Shown here: one piece after another, positions 1 through 14,800 of the stretch
How positions within the stretch are numbered: the stretch's first letter is position 1
Layout of the letters: the number at the start of each line of letters is the position of its first letter
Assembly (NCBI GenBank): GCA_013398295.1
Contig: VZSF01007788.1
Coordinates: forward strand, 1,018,240 to 1,082,239
Direction: 5' to 3'
From: Chionis minor
Taxonomy: Eukaryota > Chordata > Aves > Charadriiformes > Chionididae
DNA: 64,000 nt
Position numbers and translations under genes: made by a program
Notes under the pieces: generated by a model
The model's database searches: none
Told to the model about the DNA's origin: nothing
Seen by the model: only the letters and a program-made list of their open reading frames with translations

Positions 1-2673
1 ACTTTGATAGTATGTGACTACACTGACTGCTTCACATACGTCAAGCTTTTAAGTCAAATTATAAGTTTTATTATTTCTTTTCAGTGTTTTCTGCTTTTCC
101 TCTATGCTTTCTAGTCACTTCATTGGTACTCCATAATTTTTACAAGCATAAAAAAAAATACCTCTAGGATGACAAAAAATTTAATTTTCTTATTTTTCTA
201 GTCGCAGAGTAACATGTGTATCGTCATTCCAGCAGCCTACTTCTGCCGCTCAATCCTCTTGCCAACATTTGCCAGCTGAGTGCACAACACAAAAATCTTG
301 GAAAGAAAGCAATAATGCATGCAACCAAACAATGGAGGGCTCAGCACTGAATACAGTCATGTAAGGAGCGCCTCAATCTTTTCAAATAAAAAGAGACCGG
401 AGAGCAGCCCAACAATTATGTTTTGCTATGGCCATACTTGGACAGAATCATGAACGTGTCTACTAACATTTCAGCTTCCCCAATACAGAATCATCATAAC
501 TGGTTGCGCAGAAGTACTAATCTCGCTGGTGCACAGATACAAATGGAAGCACAAAATCAGCGTGTGCCTCAACAACAAGGGAGTGTTCACAGCCGCCTGG
601 CACGGCTGGGGGATCTCATTGGCCACTAATGATGTCATCCCCACGCTCACCATTAGCTGATAAGCAAAAGGCTGTCATGTTAGCAACACAGCACTTTGTG
701 TGGCAACTGCAGGAAGACGGCTACATGTCGCGGCTGACACGCACCACTCAAACACCTACTGACTTCGCAACACAATCTGCAAAAAGCTCTCACCTAGAAA
801 CAAATTTTGGTGAGGCCTCACTAATTAACATGCACCACACAAGTCTGTTGTACGGAGTAAGGGCTCCGTTAGGCTCATCAGTACATGAGAACACACTGTG
901 GGGCTTCTCCCGAAATCAGCTGATGCGTATTCATGCAGCGAAGCCTTTTGTGTACAAAGAATAATAAAACACTGTTGCCACTGCTCTGAAGGAAGTGCTT
1001 CCTCACAAACTTGAAGTTCTACTCCACTAACAGATTTCTTCTGAGGTTGGGGGCCAGGCAATTAACTAAACCAAAATAATTTTTGAAGCTTCATACTGTA
1101 GTGCCTGCTTTATATAAACCCTGAAAAGGCTAAGCACAGACCAACAATTGTTTTAAATGAAACTGGGTATTTGTAATTGCTCGTGCAACTTGCATGTCGG
1201 GTGACAACAGTAACAAAAATTGTATGTTTGTATGCTTTTATGCTTTCATGTCCAAATAAAACAAAGCACATAAGTATGCAAGTCATTGAGTGTGCATACC
1301 AGATCATAAATACCCTGCTTGCCTTTAACAGATGCTTTTTCTCCACTGAAACAACTGACAAGAGAATTTGAGAATACACACATAATGCATTCAAACTGGG
1401 GAAAAAAATGCAGAGTTACACAGCAATAGAGAAAATCAGTAGAGCCAGTAGAACATACAAAGGTTTGAGGGCAGACCCTCAAACGTTAGTAACGGCCAGA
1501 ATTGTCAGAAGCCCCAAACTCCTGCTCACAGCACGTCACTCACCCCCAAATCTAACTGTGCCCTGTGAAGCAGACAGCAGCTCCTGTTACGCTGTTGGCT
1601 ACAGTGGAGAACAGCATCAGCTACAGCTGCCGCTGCGGCTGCCGGGGGGCTCCCACCCTGCCCCTGGCCTGGGCCTGCTGCTGTCAGGTTCAGTTCTGCA
1701 CAGTCAGCTCTACTAGGGCCCTGCTCTCTGAGCAAGAAGTCAAGAAGCAAGTTCATGCTTCTGGGCGCACCACCTAATTCAAGACACCTACCTGTTTGTC
1801 AGCTAGAACAGACACACTGAATTTTCTTCATCTCTCAAGCCTATGTATCTTTTCTTAATTACACACCTGTGTGATAAAACTCAACAGTTTCTAAGAAAAA
1901 CCCAAACAAAACAAATTCTACAGAAGTGAAATAATGCTGGTGAATTAAGTCTGCCACCAGATAGTTTCCCAAAACCCTCTGAAGGTAAACAGATGGTTCT
2001 TTCCTCTTTCATCACGGGGGTGTATACCAAAGTTATCATTTTTCAGTTGAGTTGTCTCCTCATTAGAGCATCCTTTACCTCTCTAAAATTCCTCATGAGT
2101 TTTGTCTACCCTAGGGACTACAAGCTGATGTAAGGAAGTACTACTCCACAAAATTTCCACCAACCTTACTGCCAGTCAAGTTTGTTATAGAGCTCTTTTG
2201 CTTTTATTTACCTGAAAGAGTAACTACTGAGAGGCTTGAGAAATGTTTCCTCTCTTTCCTGGGAGAGCCATGCATATTGTAGTACATTCTAGTCCCAATC
2301 AGACCAATAAACAATAGCATGGGAGACAGGATACCTACTACCAGTTAAGTGAAGTGACACAAGGTATCCGAAGGTTATCTACCTAATTAGCTTATTTAAC
2401 AGTGGCTGGTGATGATGTGATCTTTTGGGTTTGCAGTAAGTGAAAGGCTTCGTCATCTTTTTGACACTGAGCTATGTAGCGCCACAGACATCAATTTTTA
2501 GAAAGGAAAAGAACTGTTCTCCTATCCTATAAGGGGTACAGAAGTGCTGTTAAAGTCAGGAACACAGCAAGGAAGGGAAGGGAGGCCTAAAACTGGCGTG
2601 GAGGCTGAAAGACACATTGGAAAGCGGGGGAAACATTTTGCTGTTGGGTAGGGTTCCACACACACCTCCTTAC
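1..2673 (-). other. MANBA: MANBA intron 6 (partial)
   Basis: Non-coding AT-rich sequence that begins with a GTAAG donor next to 2674. It holds a GC-rich patch at about 1565-1720 and scattered short open frames on both strands with no recognised protein. The stretch 200-1060 is slightly richer in GC than its surroundings and could be an old unrecognised repeat. Confidence 0.85.
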
Positions 2674-2849
2674 CTTGTTGATGTTTACAAGCAGCACAAT
2701 GCTGCCTTCTCCAGGTTGAAGCTTCACACTGAATGTTTGCTGTGTTTGCAATTCGGGAATGTTCACAGTCACAAGACCTGCAATTGGCTTGGAGCTGACT
2801 ACATCAAAAATAGACTCGATTTCAAGACTCCACTGCTGAGCGCTCTTTA
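2674..2849 (-). CDS. MANBA: MANBA exon 6, residues 228-286; last exon in the window
   Basis: The exon completes a valine codon, then reads [37 protein letters not shown] and ends LLVNINK in phase 0. This is the second beta-sandwich domain. 176 nt; acceptor AG at 2851-2850 and donor GTAAG at 2673. The next exon should encode the conserved WWPHG segment; no such sequence was found between 1 and 2673, so it lies to the left of the window. Confidence 0.95.
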
Positions 2850-5800
2850 CTAAGTGAAGGGGGACAAAAATGGGAGTTTAGGAATTGTGTTTATATACCT
2901 ATTAGTGAACATGATCTCTCATCAAAGAACTCTTAACATGATCTCTCATCAATTAGAACACCTCAGATTAAATTTAACAATTTTCAGGCGGTGTTCAAAC
3001 AAGACCTACAAGGTTAATCTTGTTTAGCACATTCAATATCTTTGTTTACATTTGCTGACTTCTGAGTTGCAAACTATGCAATATGATTTATGTTTTATAA
3101 CTCTCTTTTTCATTAGAAAGCCATCCAGGGGTTTTTCAGAGTTCTCTACAAAAGTCAGAGACCATGACACCAGCCACTTCATTAGGAAGGATTTTTTTTC
3201 CCACCAACTCCCATAGACATTATATTTGCTTTTAGTCAGCACTCGTATGAACATGGTACTCTTTGGGAAAGATCGTAATCACAAGGCAGTACAATCACTT
3301 TTGTCAATGAAACAAAAACAGTATTAACAGAAAACAAGCCGAATTCATCCCAGAGTCACTAGACAAAATGAATGGAGTTATGCTGGGGATGAATTGGGCC
3401 CACTGTGTCTAGACTTGACGGACTGTATCTTTATGTCTCTTCTGCCACCAAAGTGTGATGGAGGAAACAAGTTAATGACTTCCCTGACATCTCTCTACAG
3501 TCACCTCAGACGGTCCTCTCCTTTACAGAACTTACTGAAAAGGCAAGCCAGGGTCAAGGGTAGTCAAGATTAATGTCTAAACTTCCCATCAACTTCAGCA
3601 ATTCAATTACCTACCTACAAACATGGCCTGGCTAATCCTGTACTTCAAATATTACAGGTGAACATCTAAGCAAAAGCAAATAAAACAGAAAACAAGGAGA
3701 ACTAGAACTAAGACACATTTTGTAAACAGAAACCACTAATCACTTACTTTCTCTTTTCATGTATATATTCTAACTCTTCCTCCTCCAGGAGAGAAAGAGA
3801 GCTCCCTTCAAAAGCAAAGAATTACATTCAGCCCCGGTGTGATTTTCACTGTCTTCTGTAGAACGAAGAGCAATGAATGTGTTCCCAAGTTCGTATCACA
3901 TCCAGCATTACCCAGGGGAGACGAATTTTCAGAAATGTTGAAAGGGTTAAAAAACCACCCACCCCACCCAACAAGGGTCAGCCATTACAGTTTGTTTTCC
4001 CTTCCCTCCAAGGCATGTAGAAATTCCAGATCCCTCTTAACTGCATGAACTGTGGGGTCTAGGCACAGAAATCAAGAACAAGCAATCTTTTACAGACTCA
4101 GTGATCAAAAGGCTATTACACCAAATCTGATGAGCAATATAACTGCATATGCAGCTTAAATTCAAGTTGTTAATTTACTCCTTATTTTTCAAATGTTATT
4201 ATTTTTGAATACTAATAAGCTCTGGCTCTGGTTCCAAACCATTCTCTGCTGAATGAAAGGTTTGCTCTCTCCGCTTATCCAGAGAGCAAGACTTTACCTA
4301 CCAGAAGGTGGAGTTGTGGGAATGTGGGAGGGACCAGAAAAGATTTTTACTGTACTAAATTTTAGAGAGCACATAGAGTCTGTACTGGGGCTTTCCATGG
4401 AAATTCCGGTCACGTTAATTCTAGTTAAGACCTGCAGCTATTTCAGGAAGCTTTAAAAGCAGCCAGGGAGTGACGTCTTCCTCTTTTATTCATACACAAC
4501 AACTCTATTCCCAAGGGCTGAAATTCAACCCAGTGCAGAAGACTCACTCCGCTGAAGACTGTGCTCAACAGGCAGTCAAAGAAAGCATGCGGGTGGTCTA
4601 CAATGGGGCATATTACCATTTACAGAAAGTTTCAACAGAAAACTAACTACTTTTGCTCAGCTGCAATAATCTTCAGGACAAAGGAGAGGAAAATCAAAGA
4701 CCACGTCAAGGGAGGAAACCTGTTCGGTAAGTCAGGTAGCAGGAATGCAGGAGGCTACCCTCTCAAATTGCAGCCTTAACAAATTATCCTTGCATAGCAC
4801 GACTGCTTTTCTCTCTCAGACTTCTATGTTGTGTCCTGAAAACTCAGCGCTCTTTAAACTCTGCTCACTGTGTATTTGCCTTCCCAACACAAAACTGAAT
4901 TCCCATAGCAGCTTTGCCTTTGTTTTAAACAGAGGTGAGACAAAAGCGAGACATACTTATTGGGAGTTTTGAGAAATTTTCTTGTGTTTCAATACCTAAA
5001 AAGGTGTGCTGTGGTAAGAACTGTACATAGACATAATACAACAACAGAACCTTTCCCAAACTGACAGTTAATTGAGCTTAACAATAAAATGGTTTGTATT
5101 CCAAAGGTGAAACAACAATAAAAAGTAGCAACAGGACTTACCAAAGAAAGAAGTCAAAGAAAAGTAAATCAGGTGATAATGGTTGTAGGCCTCAATCCTA
5201 ACATCTTTCCAGATTCCTTGAGTAGGAAAAGAAGGGCCCCAGTCCCAACTAAATGAACACTGCTCCTGGAATACAGAATGGTTATGTTACAATTGCCTAT
5301 TTTTCACACAGACATTGACGCTGTGCCAGAAATAAAAATTATTTGCTACCTAAAAATAAAATATTGCCATGCACTGCAAGAATTTTTCCAATTTCCATAA
5401 ACCCAGAAGAGCCTACAGTATTTTTTCTCTTATTTCTTGACAATTTTATATTAAACATTCATGTATAGTAAAATTTTGTATTAGTGAAAGACCAAAACAC
5501 CACCTAGCCCACCACTTAAAAAAAAACAGTAAAGATCAAAAAAACAAGCCAACAGGTTACTCTCAATTCAGCTCTGAATTATCTTATTTAGTAATGTCAG
5601 TATTTAATTGTATACCTAAAAGACAAAGTAAGAAGACTGATGGCTACAAATGTTAAAGAATTCTGAAAGAACAATATCAAATTAAAAATCATGGGTATAT
5701 GTGAAATACTTTATCCGCTATTTTTTGTTGTAACACCATGGATTAGTACAAGGAAAGAGGTGTGTATGTCTGGTGCATTTTGTAGTTCAGTCATGTTCAC

Positions 5801-8800
5801 TGCTTCTCGCCTTTTTATGGTTGCCTTATACAAAAACAAAGGGAAGAAAAACATGGCTGAGAAATAGCTTAGTTCTGGTTCTAACATCAGAATAACTGTC
5901 AGAATTATAAAATGCTGGTCAGGCAGAGAAGTACCTACACTCTTTCTATTTAGCCATTTTCAAACCTGGTCAGACCTCTAGTTAACAAATCCCTTGAAGA
6001 CATCTATTCAGCTGCCCTCCAAGCTTCACACAGCCCCAGCCCCCAAAGCAAATACAATAGATCTCCTTAAAGTCTTGTACAGTGACCTACAGTTCTAAAT
6101 TTAGAGACTAATAACTTACAGCCGAGGCATACTAATTTTGGCAAACCACATTGCACAAGTCTGGCCTACCCCATGCATTGCTGAAGTCAGCCTGCCTGCC
6201 TATCAAATTGCAAGAGAGCCTTCCAGGAAGCAAGCTTTGTACCTATTTCAAGTGTAAAAACGGGGACAACACATTCTTAGAAAACAAGTCAGATTGAAAG
6301 TAATTTTCCCTTTATAAAAAATAAACAAATGAATCACTGACAGATTGTCAGGTTTCACTAATAATATTGCAGAGACTGCTATCAGAAATAATATTGCTTG
6401 TATCACTGAAGTACATTACCAGTGAAAGGCTTGTGTTTTGCCACAAATTCCTATTAAGATTTAGATACATTTACTGCACTTAATAGTGAACCTCCAATGT
6501 GTAAACAGCTCTCCATTACTTTAAGATGGTAAGCGGCCAGCTCACTTTAGCAATGTCCTAGTATATTTACTTTTAAATGTGACATCACTGCTGTTGTTGC
6601 CATATACTTGGAACTAAAAATGCTTCTGGAAATGTCTGGAGCAGCTTCCAAGTATGGTAAAATAACTCCTTTGAGGAAAAGCACTAAGATACTTTCTTAC
6701 AAATTTAAAGGTGTAGTTCAGTAAAGCATAAAATCATTCCTGGCCATTTTTGCTCTATAAATAGGTTTACAGCTGTTTAAGGGCCTTCTTCCTTCCAAGC
6801 TCCTCCCTGCACTGATTTCTAGGAAACACAGTGGACTCAAAAGAATTCATCAACTTTCTAAAATGTAGTGAAAATAAAAGTAGCAGCAAAGACAACATCT
6901 TAATCCTGAAGGATCTTCCCCAGACAAAATGGAGTCCATCCTTCCATTAACAAATTTTAAAGGAAACCACGTCTAGGTTTAGATTAACAGGATTCCACTT
7001 ATTTTTTTTTGAGGAGGCTCTAAAAGGACTTTCTTGAAAAGATTAAAAATTATTAACAAGAAAGGCATTTAAGTGGAGACAAACATGCAAAAACACCCAA
7101 AAAGAGAAATCCTAAAATAAGATCACCTAGCCATTGTCTTCAGATGCTGCAAAGCTATCAGAAATACATGAAATGTTACTCAAATGATAGCTTACCTTGA
7201 GTAAGTTTTAACAGCAATGAAGCTACGTCTTAAATAAGAGTTTCTGAGATTCATTCATTGTACATTACATTGTTGTTTTCATTGAATATGTACTTCTAAG
7301 TCACACTTAACACCACCATAGTAAGATGAGAACAGGTCCTCTGTTAGATAACATTTCTTGGGACATGCCAGAGCTTCCCAGTATAAATAGCACAGCACAT
7401 GAGCAGTAGCAAACGCTCACAAAGCTGCTTGGCTGAGATTTTTACAGCTTTGGCAATATACATTGGTACGTGCAACAGTGAACTCTATTGTCAGCATACG
7501 TTGCTAAACCCACCCAGTGGATCAAACATAGTGATTACACATTTCCCAATAACATCCCGTTCTCTTAGCAAGTCTCCTTGCTGACTCCTTGACGAAAACA
7601 CCCTTTTAAACATTCTTATCACCTAGGTATGAAGTCTGGCCTTCTTATGCCTCTTGTATTACCGGCATGCTGGATTACAGGTTTCTATGGGGGAAAGGAG
7701 AAGGAAGCTGCAATGAAAAATATGCGCTGCTTATAAAATGACATTGCAGGTTTCAGAATACATCTGTAAGGACAGCACATGCTGCATTCCTCTTTCCAAG
7801 CCTGAAGCCAGAGACAGACAATTCCGCCCCTACCTTTCTGATGAAATTAGCATGGCACTCTCCTTTCTGCACAGGTGGAGGGCACGCCGGGGGGATGCTG
7901 TATGCTTTGTGACATCTGCTCTGCTCTGCTGCATATGAAATGGCTGATAAGAAACGGACTTCAACAAAATTGACCTCCTTGATCACACTGGTAATATCAA
8001 AGCTCTAGGTCAAGAAAACAGAACAAAATCATTACAATGCTGACATTTATTTATAAGATTTATAATCAGTGTTGATTTTAATACCATACATATATTATTC
8101 AAAGGCATTTGAACTACAGTCTCAATAGGCTCTGCTTTTGAAGGAAAGGAAAAGCTACCTCTTAAGCTGAAAAAAGAAAATACACAGTAACACTCCAGAT
8201 ACAAGGACATCTTTCTGGGCAAGCCTCTTCCCCATACTGAGCCCCCATCGCAGGCTGCAGCACTCCGCTTGCACACAGGAGTGTCTGAAGGATAAGGACA
8301 GCAAAAGAATATTTACTCTTCTTCCTCACTCAGAACTCATCTGCATTTTTAGAAAGACACCTTGTTCCAACTCAGAAAGTTGGTCTATACAGGAGTCCTT
8401 CCACCTCACAATGTGGTGCCAGCTTATCTACCGCAAAGCACTGAGACGCCTTTTGCGTGAATGATGCAAAGCTGTATTTCATGCCACCTGCACTCTCATC
8501 CCCAACACGCAGAGACACATTCTGCACCAGCACCAAATAACACATTTGGGGGCTTCCTCACTGGCTCAAAAAACCCCCTTCAGTGTGGCTTGATAGAAGG
8601 ATAAATGTGCAGTTTCAGAATTATCCTGTGCTATCAAGATAATATGGTTCCAGTGGCTAATACCCATTTCTTCTCTACAGTGTTCATTCATGACAAGCCA
8701 AGTCTTGGCAATTTTTTTCCAACTTGTAAGCAGCCCAGCTAGCATCACTTACGTCTGTAGCATACGGCAGAAAATTACCAAGCAAATAGCATCCCCCATA

Positions 8801-11800
8801 CAGAGCCTTCAGAGTCCTTCCTGCAGACATAGTTGTCATGTGGAACAGGTGAACAAAGCACAAGTCTGGGTCACAGTAATCCTAGATTCAATCTAATAGA
8901 GTTCACTCTGGTTTTACAGTGAAGGCCATTTCATGAGCTGTTATAATCTGAGACAGAATGAAGTTGCAGAAGTAAGGGCAAAATAATAGCACTTCCCAAT
9001 TCTACAGAGCCTGCTACTGGCAATCCTTTAGATACTCTCCAAACAGTAAATAATAACAATTTCATAAAAGTTCTATGAAATTTCTTATTCTACAATGGTA
9101 AAACTAAGTCACAGAGAAACTAAGTGATTTGTCCCAGGTCACACAAACCCAGGTGGCAGAATCTAGCTCTCATGTCACAGGCCAGTACATCTGCAATAAA
9201 ACCTGCCAGAATGGTAAACACTGAGATATGAAGACACCAGATTCCCTTTGTAATTCAGTTATTCCACTAACATTCTTCCTTTAACTTTTCCTTTTTTGAT
9301 TCTTTTAAGATAAAAGTAAGGATTGACCCTTATGCTAGTACACAGAATAATTTTATATTTTAAAGCTACAAAATTGGTTTGAATGTTTTTGCCACTCTCA
9401 AGACCATTCCGTGATGAGTACTCTCATGCTGACGTAGGCTAAGCCCAAAACCGCAAGACAATGTTATCAAAAGTCCAATATTAAAAATCAAAAACCCTAG
9501 ATAAAAAAGTGGAAACACAAAGGCTTTGCAACACGTGCATTTTCATTTCAGTACTTGCATGTAAACCATTCTAATACCAATTAGTAAGCAGATTTACAGC
9601 TAATATAACAGATTTAAGCTTACGTTTTCTTGGAGCTGTGACAGATCCCAAGAAGCAGGACTTATATTATTAGCTGAATTGATCCTCTTGCATGGGTCCA
9701 CTCATTTAGAACCAGACACATTCACCTCTAGATCTGACCCTGCTGCTACTGAAAAGGTAAGTACACTTCTCTTTCTAATGGTTATCTGATTACACATGCA
9801 GTCCTCAGGTCAACACTTTCTGCGTCCAAGGACCTATTTTTATGTGTACTTGCATGCACTGGAAGTGCTCAGCACAAAGGGGCTTTGAAGAAAAAACAGA
9901 ACCACCTTCAGAAATAAACACATTACTTACATATCTGTTGAACATGTTGTCCGTTCTGCCTAGAGTGATATTGTTGATCAGGATCTGTGCTACTGTATCT
10001 ACTCCCTCGAAAACCAAATTCACTTTCTGCCACTTTCTACAGAAGATAACATATGCATAAAAAGCTGTTAAAATACCTACAGTTAACAACACACGGGAGA
10101 CAGACAATATAAAAATGTATGTCACCATTATCTTTAGCAGCAGTTGTCTCAACTACCTCCAAAAATGTCTGACTTAGTATGGCTACGTTATACCTTTAAA
10201 TAGTCAAATTAAGATGACAGCTGAAGTGGCTCAAGTCTGCAACACAGCATGTTCACATACCCACCAGATATCAGATGGGCTAGCTTCCAATTAGCTCAAG
10301 TATTATCCTTCCTTAGTTGGCAATTCATAAGTAATTTTTAACAATTTAAAAAAACAGGAAAAAAACAACTACTGAAGTGTTCTTTAGCAACAGCTTTGTA
10401 GCTACACATTTTTGCGTAATTTGTTTTATTAGATATGAAAGTATTAAGCACATTTTGAGATAATGCATTAATTAGCAATTCTGCACGAAAGATGGCACAG
10501 AACTATTTTAGACACATCTTTACTGCATACCTGACATCCAAAGGCGTTTTGAATGTCCTGCTGTAAGTCCAGTTATCCAGTGAGATCCACCTGTACATCA
10601 CGTCATTAAATCTGTAGTACGGATCCTAATAACAGACCAACAAAATGAAAATTACAAGACTTATTTAGTAAGTCTTTCATCAAATTCACTACATGAAATG
10701 TATCATAATATCCAGTAGATGAGCACTTTTATTTCAGACAGTCTGCAAATGCAAAATCCACCTTATTTAGTTAGTCCTGATATTCCTTTTCAACTTTGAA
10801 ATAGTATGTGAAAGCAAAGCTTTGCTAACATTTGACTTTACGTATATAGGTCAAAACCTGTTTGCTATAATCATTCAAACTCAAACTAGAGGGAGTGGGA
10901 TTTTTTACACGAGAAGTAACTGGGCTGGAAATTGAAAAAAAATTACGGCAGCTTGTGACTTAATGAGAGGAACAGAAACATGATAACCTCCTAATGACAG
11001 AGAAAGTAAGACTAATAGGATTTTAAGAGGCAAAGAAACAGCATTTTAGGCCTCTAGGGACAGCAGTGAACAAATCTCTGCAGTTTAAAATAATTGCAAA
11101 TACTCTAGTTGTTTCTTGCAAGCGAGTCGTGATGTGGTAAGGCTAAATGAAATTGTTATATTTGGAGGGAGGGAGAAAAAGAAGAAAGAGAAGCAACAAA
11201 ATTTGGTTTGTTCTATAAAATTAAATGACTGCTTTTGAGAATAATGCTGCATTTATACCAAATGTGTTCTTTTCCCTTTAGTCACACTACCCAGGAAGAA
11301 TAAAGGCACAGTTGGTGTTGGCTGTGTCCTCGACCTTTTTGGCTTCGTGCTGTATTTATTACCTTATGGTGGGTCACAACGTTCCTCACCTAGGCTGAAG
11401 GAATCAGTTACATGGACCTGACAACATCTTGCACGTCATGCAAAGGCAGCAGAAAGGTAGAGTGTTACATCCCCATGTCTGGCAATTCAGAGTGTAGGTA
11501 CCCGGCTCAGTGACTGACAGCTCAGTTCAGTCCTCTTCAGCAGCTGCACAGCTGAACTGCTTTCCCAAAACAAAGACCAATCTCTTCTGGAGTATATTGC
11601 CCAAACCCAGCTAAGAGAGAGCATAGCTGCATTAAGGTTCCCTGTGATATGAGACGGCAAACTATCTGCCCTGAATATCCAGATTCACACTGAAGAAAAT
11701 CTGCCCAAGCTTTTTTTTGTTCTTGCCGAAGCTCAATTTTCTCCCCGTTTCAGGAGTCAGTATAGATATTAATGACACTTCTGGATTTGAAATCTTCTGA

Positions 11801-14800
11801 AAAACATTGTTTCCTATCTCGTATTTGTTTTAGGACTAAAAGGGTCAGGCTCTGTAGTATAAACACAAATCTATTTACACAGCAGAGCAAAATCATAACA
11901 TTTAAGAGACTGTCCTCAGCATCACAATCTCTTTTGGACTCCCACAGCAATATAAACATTGTTCCTTGAGCCCACACAGAGGGAAGGTTGTCACCTTGCC
12001 TCTACATGCTATGCTTGATCAATCAAATTCCTCACTACAAGGGAGTAAGAGTCAAGAAGGAAAAGTCTTGTTACCTCAGTAAAACTCTGTCCTCTGTATT
12101 GGTAATAGTGTATTCTCTAAAAGTAAAGTCATCTTGAGCTTACTAGAACAATTACTGCATTTGAAGGTATCCATACAATTACTTTCATACACAAAATGCT
12201 TGGGGAATATAACTCAGACTTTTATTAAGATGCAAAATTTAAGGCTAATAAATATATTTTAAAATGCAGAATTTAGAAATTCTGTTAAGAGACAAAAGAC
12301 AAGCGTCAAATGTCAGAGGCCATGAAAACCCACAATATGTCCTTAAAAAGCACGTTTTTAGCAACTGTCTTGCTCGAACTTTATTTACTATTTTATTTTA
12401 GGTTATTCTTTGGAAAATGTGCATGTTAAATTTCCATCATTGCCACCTTCGTGTGTTAAATACTTAACAAAAGGCATAAGATACAAGTTGTAAATGCACT
12501 GGCTATAGCTGACTGTAAAGGCAAAAACAATTTAGTTAGTGGTCAAACAACCAACATCAGTGCCTGATCAAAGATCAAGAGCCTGCATAAAAGAAACCTG
12601 CACTGTTCCTCCAGGAAAGCATCGATACTGAGATGTTAATGATGACCTGAAGTCTGAGTAACACAAAACTGGTTGTCTAGCAGCAAAGAAAAATGGAGGA
12701 ATGTTTCATCAGAGGCAGAAATTACATCATCAGATGGGCTCTTGCAGCAGTTTACAAACAGAGCTGCTTGTTTAAATCTCAGAGCACAATGCAGATCCTT
12801 TTTACTGAATGGACTTTCTTCTGTATTGGTCTAAAGCCTTCAAGCTTCAAGAAATGCATTGGCTGCTAATATATGTGTCATAGAAGGTGTTAATTAGCCC
12901 CTTTTGACTCCATAGGAACACTGTTTCTTCCTCACAGGCATACACCTTTTCAGATGAGAAGCTCCTAGTTCTGTGTACCTTTTATATAAAACTTAACAGC
13001 TTACTGGTATAATTACTACAGAACTAGTAAACCAGCTTATATATCACACAGAAAAGCTGCTAAATGCTAATACTGGTTAGTCATTTTAAGCATGAAAAAT
13101 GTTGCTTGCTGTAAAATCAGTCAAGTGGCAATGTTCAAGCAATGCTTTTAAGGCAATTCTCATCGTTCAAGAAAAATGCATGACCACAAGGAAATCTTGT
13201 AAGAAATGAAAATGACTTCTCCAATACACTTGCAAGAGTATTGACTTTTTCATTACTAAATGCAACTATTTTGAGTGCTAAAAGATGTACCTATAGAAGT
13301 CAAATTATTTGGATTTATCTGAAACAGAATTTCATCCCACATTAAATCGGCTCACATTAAAATGAAAGGTTTATTTCAGACAACTGGATGAAAAAAAATA
13401 AAAAAAGACGAATTTAAAACTCCTAAGGGCACTGGGAGAATTTGAAAGATGGTAGGAAATAGACTGCACATGTATTAAATATACTCCACATTCATTAGCT
13501 CAACATGTTCCTGGAAGCAAGTTATAGAGCGGTAGAGCTAACTACAGCTATTTTTAGACCCCAGCAAACATGACAGCCTTGCATTTTCCTGCTCCCTGCA
13601 ATTTGGGGAAAAGTTCTGAACCGCTCAAGCTCCCTGCCTGTTTGTTCTCTGCTCCAAGGCTGCAAGCAAGCAGCAAATCACCTGCTAAGACAAGGTAAAA
13701 AGCCCTGCTGCAGAGCATCAAAAGGAACCAATTTCCAGTTCGGATAACAGGACATCAGCAGGACTTCATAAGCCTCTGCATCACTAAACTGAAGGCCCTG
13801 GCAAGGAGCTAGATGTTAACTCCTCTTGCAATGATTTTAAGGGGATATGGAAAAGCTACAGTCATATAAGGTAAGAGTTTCTCCTGTTAAGCAGGAAAGG
13901 GATGAGACGCGAACACATCGGAAGTGGGGCTTAAAGCTCAGGTGAGCGAGTTGTGCCAGGCAGGCCCAGGTGCCACCAAGGGCCAGCCTCAGGAGTCTGG
14001 GGCAGCACGGCACAAACACCTGAATGACACCAGACAGAGTCGGATGGATCCAGGACGAAGATCAGCGTGTAATAAAATGAAATATAATAAAGGGAGCAAA
14101 AACCAGATTCCTGTGCCTTATCCTACTTCTGTTATGATCCAATTCGAAACTGCCTTGCATGCTCTTGTCTCATAAATCAACGCTGCTGATATTTTATAAT
14201 GTACACCACAAGAAAATCCTGCTGATGGAACAGACTACCAGAATAAAACTTGCAAGTGATGTTTCATGATTTACAGTTTAATGATTTTGCTGTTGCCAAC
14301 TTTAAACTGGAAGCTAAATAGTTAAGATACTTACCTATATCCACTAACTCCTTAATATCTCAAGCGATAGCAGTCAGGACATTTATACAATTTTCTGCAA
14401 GCCAAGTTTCACATAGGTACTGCTTGAAGTGAAGCTGAATTAACAGTAGTGACAAATGGACTGCATTCTTGGAACATGAGTTTTGGAAGCCCATCCTAAA
14501 GTAATTCAGTAGTTGCTCTAACAAAGCAGTAAACTGAATGTCGCCTTATGCTCAAGATGTGTTACAGCTGAACACTGAGCCAAATACCACTAAAGAGTTA
14601 AATAACAAGATATTAATACCCATTGCTTGATATTCTTTGAATACTCTGCTGTATTTAACAGGCTACTGTAATGTTTATCTATTTTAACTTTACAAGCTTT
14701 CGAAAGATAAATGTGAGTGCACTTTTAATATTCATCTTAAGTTTCACTAAGGCTTTTAAATATGTTCATATGTTCATGCAACTCAGCAGAGTACGTATGT

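Noticed and set aside
423..1061. Cluster of short frames on both strands suggesting a decayed DNA transposon
   Set aside because: I compared both strands with memory of Harbinger and hAT transposase motifs and found no convincing match; no terminal inverted repeats were seen.
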